Assembly: GCA_029859385.1 (NCBI GenBank)
Contig: JAOUDF010000165.1
Span: 1 to 5,465 of the forward strand
DNA from: Nitrospirota bacterium
GTDB lineage: Bacteria; Nitrospirota; JAOUDF01
DNA: 5,465 nt
Direction of reading: 5' to 3'
A program made the position numbers and the translations under genes. Shown in pieces: positions 1 through 5,465 of the stretch. Position 1 is the stretch's first letter. Every line of letters begins with the position of its first letter. The notes under the pieces were generated by a model. The model searched no databases, was not told the DNA's origin, and saw nothing but the letters and a program-made list of their open reading frames with translations.

Positions 1-967
1 TGGCGTTAATGTGGAGGTCGATTTCGTTCAGCAGAAACGGTTCATCCATTTTTCTGGCGATTTCGTTGAGAAATGTCAGGATATCCTCACGCTTCTCCGA
101 GACATGCAGAATAGCAAATTCATCGCCGCCAAGCCGGGCAATGGTGTTGCCGTCATTGGAAATGGCGGTGAGCCGGCCTGCCATCTGCTTGAGAAGTTCA
201 TCGCCCCATCCGTGCCCGATGGTGTCGTTTATCTCCTTGAACCTGTCCAGGTCCAACACATAGACAGCAATAAACCTGTTCTGGTTTTTTCTGTTTTCGA
301 TGGCCGCTCCCAGCTCCCGGAAAAGAGACGTGCGGTTGGGGAGCCCTGTAAGGCTGTCATGGAGCGCCTGGTAGAGGATTGCCTCGTTCTGTTTGTTGAG
401 CCGTGCCGCTATCCACGAGGAAACGATCAGCGCGCCCCACGCGGAGAGCCAGAAGATGATGATTGATGTAACGATAAGTCTGGTTATGATTGCCTTGAAA
501 GTCCCGTCCTTGTCCTCTTGCAGTGGACGAATCACGGTGAGCATGTAAGCCGTATTCTTAATGGGGACGGTCGCCCAGAGATATTCCAGTCCGTCATTCT
601 TAAACTGACCCTGCTTGAGAACTCTTTCCGGGAGTGCCGTCTTGAGCGGATTTTCCATGGCGAGCTGAAGCAGGTCGGAGTGGGTCGGAAGGGTATAAAG
701 TATGCCCTCTTTGCCTTCAATGATGACGAGTTGCCCCCAAAAACGGAGCGGATAATAGGCGTCCTGTAACGCCTCGAGATTGGGGCTTGAGCCCGAAGAT
801 GGGGGGGATATCAGGTCGGCCATATCGGTGGCCAGGTTGTGGGTCAGGGTTGATTCATGGTTTTCCATGATGTTTTTGGCGATCCGGTAGGCGAGGATGC
901 CGCATAACATCACGAGCAGGAACGAGCTGGCGACAAAGGCGGATAAAAGGCGTGTCCGCAGTTTCAT
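1..967 (-). CDS. Membrane-anchored GGDEF diguanylate cyclase, C-terminus beyond the left edge
   Basis: The protein probably makes cyclic di-GMP from two GTP at the inner membrane. It reads from ATG at 967 without a stop to base 1, giving 322 residues and then the edge. A hydrophobic helix spans about residues 7-27 and a second about 163-185. Between them lies a presumed periplasmic sensor region of about 135 residues that I cannot assign to a named fold. The GGDEF domain starts near residue 200 (HDSLTGLPNR, 203-212). It keeps the metal and substrate residues D239, N247 and D256 (LDLDRFKEIND, GHGWGD) and an intact GGDEF signature at 280-284, so catalysis is expected. The RxxD inhibitory site normally found five residues upstream is absent (NDGN, 271-274). 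About 50 residues of the domain, and possibly an EAL domain, lie outside the window. The start overlaps the DUF2892 stop by ATGA and has no clear ribosome binding site, which suggests translational coupling. Confidence 0.93.
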   Translation of the reverse strand, partial: MKLRTRLLSAFVASSFLLVMLCGILAYRIAKNIMENHESTLTHNLATDMADLISPPSSGSSPNLEALQDAYYPLRFWGQLVIIEGKEGILYTLPTHSDLLQLAMENPLKTALPERVLKQGQFKNDGLEYLWATVPIKNTAYMLTVIRPLQEDKDGTFKAIITRLIVTSIIIFWLSAWGALIVSSWIAARLNKQNEAILYQALHDSLTGLPNRTSLFRELGAAIENRKNQNRFIAVYVLDLDRFKEINDTIGHGWGDELLKQMAGRLTAISNDGNTIARLGGDEFAILHVSEKREDILTFLNEIARKMDEPFLLNEIDLHINA

Positions 968-1197
968 AGAGAGTCTTGTTTGGTCTTTGTGGTGTCTACA
1001 TCTGCCAGGTGATAGAAGGGACAGTAGCTCATGAAAGAAGAGCCCAGGTTGATGATGCCGAAAATGCCAAGAAGTATGGCATAGAGTGTATCGCCGATAA
1101 CTTCCTGCTTGAAAAAGCCAACCGCGATCAGTATGACGCCGACAAGAAATCGGATGACCCGATCTATGCTACCCATGTTTTTCTTGAATGCGAGCAT
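964..1197 (-). CDS. DUF2892 (YgaP-type) small inner-membrane protein
   Basis: This is a 77-residue protein with two predicted membrane helices, about residues 14-29 and 37-55, in a short hairpin arrangement. The N-terminal MGSIDRVIRFLVG and the segment after helix two, SFMSYCPFYHL with Cys59-Pro60, match the DUF2892 family as I recall it. That family occurs alone or as the membrane tail of rhodanese proteins such as YgaP, and its biochemical role is not established. ATG at 1197 is chosen over the internal ATG (Met8) because a GGGAGG site sits 8 bases upstream of it, while Met8 has only AAGAAAAAC before it. The stop codon overlaps the start of the diguanylate cyclase (ATGA), so the two are probably made together. 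The gene is visibly AT-richer than uvrB upstream. A role as membrane partner of the cyclase is inference only. Confidence 0.85.
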   Translation of the reverse strand: MLAFKKNMGSIDRVIRFLVGVILIAVGFFKQEVIGDTLYAILLGIFGIINLGSSFMSYCPFYHLADVDTTKTKQDSL

Positions 1198-1205
1198 TGC
1201 CGAAC

Positions 1206-1211
1206 CCTCCC
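1206..1211 (-). promoter_or_regulatory. Ribosome binding site of the DUF2892 gene
   Basis: GGGAGG on the minus strand lies 8 bases before ATG 1197. It decides the start in favour of this ATG over the internal one at codon 8. It is the only good ribosome binding site serving the DUF2892-cyclase pair. Confidence 0.75.
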
Positions 1212-1281
1212 GCGTCAGATCATAAGTCCGACGGCAGTCAATGAGGAAATAGAAAAAGCAGTATCTTCAAGGCAGATATGC

Positions 1282-1303
1282 AACAGGAACTATTGCTCCT
1301 GTT
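1282..1303. repeat. 7-bp perfect inverted repeat in the uvrB-DUF2892 gap
   Basis: The arms AACAGGA and TCCTGTT are separated by 8 bases, in the middle of the 164-base non-coding gap between the uvrB stop and the DUF2892 start. No run of T follows on either strand, so an intrinsic terminator is unlikely. It could be a regulator binding site or a modest mRNA hairpin, or it could be chance. The rest of the gap (1198-1361) is AT-rich. I see no RNA gene, and no promoter good enough to call. Confidence 0.4.
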
Positions 1304-1361
1304 TCGGCAGGATGAAGAAAAATCTTTATGAGAAAAGCCTTCTATTTCAAGGTGCCAGAAT

Positions 1362-3377
1362 TTAAGTCTTCATGCCCCCACTAATTCCCAATGTCAGCTC
1401 CAGTTCCCTCAACTCTCTCACCCTGTCCCTAAGCTCCGCGGCCTTCTCGAATTCCAGGTCCTTCGCCGCAGCCTTCATCTCTTTCTCCAGCTGCTTGACC
1501 ATCTGTTCGATCTGTCGCGCATCGAGGTAGCCGGCCTTGGCCTCTTCCACCGTGGGCACGGTGTAGTAGTCAGCTTCATACACCGTGTGCAGCAGCTCGT
1601 GGATCTCCTTCTTGATGCTCTGCGGCGTAATGCCGTGCTCTTTATTGTATGCCCCCTGAATGGCGCGGCGACGGTTGGTTTCGCTAATGGCCGCCTGCAT
1701 GGAACCGGTAATGGTGTCGGCATACATGATAACCCTGCCGCCCACGTTGCGCGCGGCACGGCCCGATGTCTGGATAAGCGAGCGCTCGGAGCGGAGGAAC
1801 CCCTCCCGATCGGCATCGAGAATCGCCACAAGGCTCACCTCGGGGATGTCCAGCCCCTCGCGCAGCAGGTTGATGCCCACCAGCACGTCGAACTTGCCCA
1901 TCCGCAGGTCGCGGATGATCTCGGCCCGCTCCAGGGTGTCGATGTCCGAGTGGAGGTATTTCACCCGTACTCCCAGCTCCTCGTAATATTCCGTAAGGTC
2001 CTCTGCCATCTTCTTGGTGAGGGTGGTCACCAGCACCCGCTCCTTCTTCTCCGCCCGCTCCCTTATCTCGTGGAGCAGGTCGTCCACCTGTCCCTTCACC
2101 GGCCGCACGTCGATCTCCGGGTCCATGAGCCCGGTGGGGCGGATCACCTGCTCCACGACGATGCCCTCGCTCTGCTTCAGCTCGTAGGGCCCGGGGGTCG
2201 CCGAAACATAGACCGCCTGGGGCACGTGGGCCTCGAACTCGGCAAAGTTGAGCGGCCGGTTGTCCAGCGCCGAGGGCAGCCGGAAGCCATATTCCACAAG
2301 GTTCTTCTTACGCGACATGTCGCCGTGGAACATGCCGCCGATCTGCGGGATGGTGGCGTGGCTCTCGTCAATGATAAAGAGCGAGCCTTTAGGGAAGTAG
2401 TCGATGAGGGTCGGCGGTGGCTGCCCCGGCAGGCGGCCCGTGAGGTGGCGCGAATAGTTCTCGATCCCCTTGCAGTGGCCTATCTCCTCAATCATCTCGA
2501 TATCAAACATGGTACGCTGCTCGATCCTCTGCGCCTCCAGCAGCTTCCCCTCGCGGCGGAACCACTGAATCCGCTCCCGAAGCTCGTCCTGAATCGATGC
2601 AATGGCCTCTTTCTGTCGGTCGGGGGGGACGACATAATGGCTGCCGGGGTAGACGGCAACCTTGGGGATTTTGCCAAGGGATTTCCCGGTAAGTGGGTCG
2701 AACTCGCTGATTGAGTCGATTTCGTCGCCAAAAAGCTCGATCCTTACCGCTATTTTCTCGGAGTAAGTGGGGAAAATGTCGATAACGTCACCCCTGGTCC
2801 GGAACGTCCCCCGGTGGAAGTCGATCTCGTTGCGCTCGTAGAGGATATCCACCAGTTTGCGCAGGATCTCCTGCCGATCGACCTTCATTCCCGTTTCAAG
2901 GTAAAGCAGCATCCCTTCGTAGGCCTCCGGCGAGCCAAGGCCGTAAATGCAGGAGACCGAGGCGATGATGACCACGTCGTTGCGCTGGAAAAGGGCGTAG
3001 GTGGCCGCATGGCGCATCCGGTCGATCTCTTCGTTGATCATCGAGTCCTTCTCGATATAGGTATCGGTGGAGGGGAGGTAGGCCTCGGGCTGGTAGTAGT
3101 CGTAGTAGGAGACGAAGAACTCCACGGCATTTTCGGGGAAGAAAAGCTTGAACTCGTTATAGAGCTGCGCTGCCAGCGTCTTGTTATGGGCAATGACCAG
3201 CGTGGGCTTCTGCACGGCCTGGATTACGTTGGCCATGGTGAAGGTCTTGCCCGAACCGGTGACGCCGAGGAGGACCTGGTGTTTTTCGTCCTGCTGAATG
3301 CCCTTTACCAGTTGCTCGATAGCCTTCGGCTGGTCGCCGGCGGGTTTGAAGTCGGAGGTTAGTTTGAATTTTCCCAT
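1362..3377 (-). CDS. uvrB: UvrABC excinuclease subunit B (UvrB)
   Basis: UvrB takes damaged DNA from UvrA, verifies the lesion using ATP, and recruits UvrC for dual incision in cytoplasmic nucleotide excision repair. The gene is complete at 671 residues, the normal family length. Visible elements in order are GDQPKAI (14-20); Walker A GVTGSGKT (38-45); the aromatic beta-hairpin that inserts between the strands, starting YYDYYQPEAY (91-100); the DESH Walker B box (337-340); VSATPGPYE (391-399); GINLLREGLDIPEVSLV (501-517); motif VI QTSGRAARN (536-544); and the C-terminal UVR coiled-coil hairpin (about 627-662) that contacts UvrC. Position 538 is Ser, where I expect Ile in many UvrB proteins; this is probably harmless. 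The start is firm: an in-frame TAG lies four codons upstream, and the N-terminus matches the family. No ribosome binding site precedes the ATG, while a promoter-like sequence ends 6 bases before it. No strong terminator follows, so read-through into DUF2892 is possible. Confidence 0.99.
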   Translation of the reverse strand: MGKFKLTSDFKPAGDQPKAIEQLVKGIQQDEKHQVLLGVTGSGKTFTMANVIQAVQKPTLVIAHNKTLAAQLYNEFKLFFPENAVEFFVSYYDYYQPEAYLPSTDTYIEKDSMINEEIDRMRHAATYALFQRNDVVIIASVSCIYGLGSPEAYEGMLLYLETGMKVDRQEILRKLVDILYERNEIDFHRGTFRTRGDVIDIFPTYSEKIAVRIELFGDEIDSISEFDPLTGKSLGKIPKVAVYPGSHYVVPPDRQKEAIASIQDELRERIQWFRREGKLLEAQRIEQRTMFDIEMIEEIGHCKGIENYSRHLTGRLPGQPPPTLIDYFPKGSLFIIDESHATIPQIGGMFHGDMSRKKNLVEYGFRLPSALDNRPLNFAEFEAHVPQAVYVSATPGPYELKQSEGIVVEQVIRPTGLMDPEIDVRPVKGQVDDLLHEIRERAEKKERVLVTTLTKKMAEDLTEYYEELGVRVKYLHSDIDTLERAEIIRDLRMGKFDVLVGINLLREGLDIPEVSLVAILDADREGFLRSERSLIQTSGRAARNVGGRVIMYADTITGSMQAAISETNRRRAIQGAYNKEHGITPQSIKKEIHELLHTVYEADYYTVPTVEEAKAGYLDARQIEQMVKQLEKEMKAAAKDLEFEKAAELRDRVRELRELELTLGISGGMKT

Positions 3378-3383
3378 TCGGAT

Positions 3384-3412
3384 AGTCTACGGCTTGCGAG
3401 GCCCGGTGTAAA
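3384..3412 (-). promoter_or_regulatory. Candidate sigma-70 promoter directly before uvrB
   Basis: TTTACA (3412-3407, 5 of 6 to consensus) is followed by a 17-base spacer and TAGACT (3389-3384, 4 of 6, keeping the three most conserved positions T, A and final T). Only 6 bases (ATCCGA) separate the -10 box from the uvrB ATG, so transcription would start at or next to the A of the start codon. This fits the absence of a ribosome binding site and suggests a leaderless mRNA. The prediction rests on pattern alone. Confidence 0.5.
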
Positions 3413-3433
3413 GCGGAGGTTGATTGGCCCGGT
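3400..3433. repeat. Pair of 8-bp direct repeats in the uvrB upstream gap
   Basis: GGCCCGGT occurs at 3400-3407 and again at 3426-3433, 26 bases start to start. One copy overlaps the spacer of the candidate uvrB promoter and the first base of its -35 box. The other touches the stop codon of the deacetylase and is followed by the small near-palindrome GGTTAAACC (3431-3439). The pair could be a regulator binding site, but short GC-rich repeats arise easily by chance here. Confidence 0.3.
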
Positions 3434-4263
3434 TAAACCATCAGGTCGCGGATCGGCCCGAACCGGAACTCAGTGAAGAGTTCCTTCAGCTTGGGAATGG
3501 TGGTGTCGAGGTTGGTGTAGTGCCGGAACTTCGACAGACGGCTCCCTTCGAGCCTTGGCTGTTCGGGGTCTACCTCCCACGGATGGATATAGAAGATGAC
3601 GGGTTTCTGCTCCCGGCTGTTGATGCTCCTGATCGCGCTTCGGGTGAAGAGGAGCGGCAGGAGCCGCAGATAGCCGCCGCCGGCCATGGGGAGGTTGGTC
3701 CCGCCGAGCCGCCAGGTGGAGGGGGGGAACTCGATGATCGAGCCTGCCTTCCTTTTTATGGTATGCGCGAACCTGTCAGCGTTTGGCATCCCATAGCGAT
3801 CATGGCGGATGGGGAAGATGCTCGAATCGTAGGTAAACCCTTCCTCGATGAGCACGTCTAACGCCCAGAGGCTTCGCTCCACGATGGAATAACTGGGTGC
3901 CCGGTAGCCATAGATCGGCCCGCCGGAGGCGTCTTCGAGAATCTTCTTTGTCTTTCGGGTATCCTCGCGGAACTGGTCGGGGGTCATATTGTAGATGAGC
4001 TGGTGGTCGTAGCCGTGGGATGCCACCTCGTGCCCTGCGTCGCGGATGGCGCGGATTAGCGCCGGATGTCGTTCCGCTACCCAGCCCAGGGTGAAGAAGG
4101 TGGCCTTGATTCCGTATTCGTCCAGCAGGTCCATGACCCGCCGGGTGTTTGCCTCTACGCGGCTTTCGTGGCGCTCCCATTCGTCGAGCTTCACCACGTC
4201 GGCATAGGCCGATACCATGTAGTAGTCTTCCACGTCGACGCTGAAGGCGTTTATTATGCTCAC
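3433..4263 (-). CDS. XrtA/PEP-CTERM-type polysaccharide deacetylase
   Basis: This is a 276-residue NodB-fold carbohydrate esterase, expected to remove N-acetyl groups from a polysaccharide or its lipid-linked precursor. The metal and catalytic motifs are all present: SVDVEDYY (8-15, catalytic Asp10), SHGYDH (82-87, metal ligands His83 and His87), YRAPSYS (120-126), TYDSSIFP (144-151) and IHPWE (226-230). The C-terminal part, with GGGYLRLLP and FRHYTNLDTT (246-255), corresponds to the DUF3473 extension of the exosortase-associated deacetylase subfamily. That subfamily normally sits in exopolysaccharide/exosortase gene clusters. No signal peptide or membrane helix is seen, so the protein is likely cytoplasmic. 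The start is GTG within a GTGA overlap with the endonuclease Q gene, and AAGGG lies 7 bases upstream. No exosortase or glycosyltransferase gene lies within the window, so the substrate is unknown. Confidence 0.93.
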   Translation of the reverse strand: MSIINAFSVDVEDYYMVSAYADVVKLDEWERHESRVEANTRRVMDLLDEYGIKATFFTLGWVAERHPALIRAIRDAGHEVASHGYDHQLIYNMTPDQFREDTRKTKKILEDASGGPIYGYRAPSYSIVERSLWALDVLIEEGFTYDSSIFPIRHDRYGMPNADRFAHTIKRKAGSIIEFPPSTWRLGGTNLPMAGGGYLRLLPLLFTRSAIRSINSREQKPVIFYIHPWEVDPEQPRLEGSRLSKFRHYTNLDTTIPKLKELFTEFRFGPIRDLMV

Positions 4264-5465
4264 GGTTTTACCCTTACCCTGCCGAATACGCCATCGTACC
4301 CCGGATCGACCTCGACTTCCCCTTTCCGCATCTTGCCAATGGCGTCAGCGATGAGAGGGAAGCCTCCCTTGCTTATATCGGCAAGAGGAATTTCCAGAAG
4401 AATAGCAAATTCATTGCCGAAGGTGGCAAGAAGTTTTGCGTACTCCTTTGCTACCGCCTTCGAAGACTCGCCGACATCAAGTACTTCCGAAATGATCTCC
4501 GTGAGCGGCACGGCTGGCCGGTGCCTGAGAAGGCCCGCTGGTTGTTTGCCTTCCGGCCGGTCGGCCAGCTTTTCGACCCGGTGCATGACCCCCACGGTGA
4601 CCGGTTTGCCGCACGACGGGCAGAGGCCGTTGTTGCGGATGGTTTCAGTGGGGGCCAGCCGCATGTTGCAGGCGCGGTGGCCGTCCATGTGGTACTTGCC
4701 CTCTTCGGGGAAGAACTCGATGGTGCCGGTAAAACGCGCCGGGTCGTTGGCTTTGATGGCATCGAAGATGGCACGGTAGGACAGGTCGGTGTTGAACAGA
4801 TTCGCCTCCCGTCCCAGCTTCATCGGGGAGTGGGCATCGGAGTTGGAGATGAGGGCGATGCCGTCGAGGGCCGACAGACGCCGGTTCATGGGCGGGTCCG
4901 ACGACAGCCCCGTCTCTATGGCGAAGATATGCGGGGCAAGGTCGCCGAAGCACTCGTCCATCGAGTCGAACCCCGATGCCGAACCAAATATGGAAAAATG
5001 CGGGGTCCATGCATGGGCCGGAATCAGGTGGGCATCGGGCGATGCGGCGAGGACAAACTGAAGGAGCCTGACGCTGTCGAGCCCCAGGATGGGCCTGCCG
5101 TCGGAGGCGATGTTGCCTATCCTTGCCAGGTCGGCATTGATCCGGGCGGCAGCGTCGAGATCCGGCGCGTAGAGGAGGTGGTGCACCTTGCGGGTTTTGT
5201 CGGCGCGGCGATAGATGCAGCTCACCTCCGCCGAGAGCATGAAACGGACTTCGGCCCGGCACGATTCTGGGACGTCGGTATCGGCTGTCGCAGCCAGCTC
5301 TTTCTTCAGCCTGAAGAGCCCCGGTTCCGCCGGTTCGAGCTTGTTTTTCAGTTCGTTAAACCACGCGGGATGGGTAAAATCACCGGTCCCAAGGACAGTG
5401 ATCCCCTTGAGCTGGGCCCATCGGTGCATCGATTCGAGACACATCTCCCTGCTGGTGGCGCGGCT
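4260..5465 (-). CDS. PHP-domain endonuclease Q family protein, N-terminus beyond the right edge
   Basis: Endonuclease Q proteins nick DNA 5' of deaminated bases (uracil, hypoxanthine, xanthine) and abasic sites. The frame stays open to the edge, giving 401 visible residues that begin SRATSREM. This matches the segment just after the first metal motif (HxHSxYS) of the family. ATG 5444 is therefore internal, and about 12-20 residues are missing. Counting from the edge, PHP metal-site candidates are GTGD (Asp29), THP (His32), AEVS (Glu80), HHLLY (His95/96), IPAHAWTP (His151), ETG (Glu184) and SDAH (Asp210, His212). A zinc ribbon follows: His263-x2-Cys266 and Cys282-x2-Cys285. The C-terminus (RKGEVEVDPGYDGVFG, 380-395) also matches my recollection of the family. 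Relatives are sometimes annotated as UvrD-like because of helicase fusions; no helicase motif is present here. The stop overlaps the deacetylase GTG. Confidence 0.88.
   Translation of the reverse strand, partial: SRATSREMCLESMHRWAQLKGITVLGTGDFTHPAWFNELKNKLEPAEPGLFRLKKELAATADTDVPESCRAEVRFMLSAEVSCIYRRADKTRKVHHLLYAPDLDAAARINADLARIGNIASDGRPILGLDSVRLLQFVLAASPDAHLIPAHAWTPHFSIFGSASGFDSMDECFGDLAPHIFAIETGLSSDPPMNRRLSALDGIALISNSDAHSPMKLGREANLFNTDLSYRAIFDAIKANDPARFTGTIEFFPEEGKYHMDGHRACNMRLAPTETIRNNGLCPSCGKPVTVGVMHRVEKLADRPEGKQPAGLLRHRPAVPLTEIISEVLDVGESSKAVAKEYAKLLATFGNEFAILLEIPLADISKGGFPLIADAIGKMRKGEVEVDPGYDGVFGRVRVKP
4271..4275 (-). promoter_or_regulatory. Ribosome binding site for the GTG start of the deacetylase
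   Basis: AAGGG on the minus strand lies inside the last codons of the endonuclease Q gene, 7 bases before GTG 4263. It supports the GTG as the true start and coupled translation from the upstream gene. Confidence 0.65.

Noticed and set aside
11..466. Plus-strand open frame of 151 codons
   Set aside because: It lies opposite the GGDEF catalytic domain, whose motifs read clearly on the minus strand.
1174..1176. Met8 as the start of the DUF2892 protein
   Set aside because: There is no ribosome binding site before it, while the ATG at 1197 has GGGAGG at 8-base spacing.
1282..1303. Intrinsic terminator of uvrB
   Set aside because: The stem is only 7 bp with moderate GC, and no T-tract follows on the minus strand.
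1322..1350. Sigma-70 promoter for DUF2892 (TTGAAA followed by an AAAGAT or TAAAGA box)
   Set aside because: The -35 match is good, but the possible -10 boxes match only 3 of 6 positions. This is too weak to call in an AT-rich gap.
1342..1357. Sigma-54 promoter after uvrB (TGGCAC on the minus strand)
   Set aside because: The -24-like element is present, but no GC element occurs at the required -12 distance.
976..1365. Plus-strand open frame of 129 codons covering the uvrB-DUF2892 gap
   Set aside because: Most of it is antisense to DUF2892. It has no family resemblance, so the gap is better read as non-coding.
1587..2714. Long plus-strand open frame of 375 codons opposite uvrB
   Set aside because: It is fully antisense to uvrB, which has every family motif. 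Its translation is rich in His, Leu, Val and Gly in the manner of a GC-rich shadow frame and shows no domain.
2814..3362. Plus-strand open frame of 182 codons opposite the uvrB 5' half
   Set aside because: It is a shadow of uvrB with repetitive Gly/Val composition and no recognisable motif.
4066..4779. Plus-strand open frame of 237 codons across the deacetylase/endonuclease Q junction
   Set aside because: It is antisense to two well-supported, overlapping genes and shows no domain features.
5442..5444. ATG at 5444 as the start of the endonuclease Q gene
   Set aside because: The frame continues upstream to the window edge with SRATSRE, which fits the family N-terminus, so the true start is outside the window.

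Overview
The window comes from a GC-rich bacterial chromosome, and all five genes lie on the minus strand. The protein sequences suggest a Geobacter-like member of the Desulfuromonadota (former Deltaproteobacteria). The reasons are the style of the UvrB and GGDEF proteins, an exosortase-type (XrtA/PEP-CTERM-associated) polysaccharide deacetylase, and a bacterial endonuclease Q. This placement is an inference from remembered family resemblance, not from a search.

In transcription order (right to left) the layout is as follows. (1) 5465-4260 is a PHP-domain endonuclease Q-family protein whose first residues lie beyond the right edge. (2) 4263-3433 is an XrtA-type polysaccharide deacetylase that starts on GTG inside a 4-base GTGA overlap with the first gene. 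(3) A 55-base gap carries a good sigma-70-like promoter placed almost on top of the next start codon. (4) 3377-1362 is uvrB, complete. (5) A 164-base, AT-richer gap holds a small inverted repeat. (6) 1197-964 is a 77-residue two-helix DUF2892 membrane protein. (7) 967-1 is a membrane-anchored GGDEF diguanylate cyclase that overlaps gene (6) by ATGA and runs off the left edge.

Two themes appear. Endonuclease Q (nicking at deaminated bases) and UvrB (damage verification in nucleotide excision repair) are both DNA repair proteins, and they flank a cell-surface polysaccharide enzyme that is translationally coupled to endonuclease Q. The DUF2892 protein and the cyclase form a separate coupled pair that probably gives a c-di-GMP signalling unit at the inner membrane. 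No mobile element, CRISPR array, tRNA or rRNA was seen, and no gap exceeds 300 bases. I found no convincing new system. The points most worth checking are a possibly leaderless uvrB transcript, the repair/polysaccharide gene coupling, and the DUF2892-cyclase pair.
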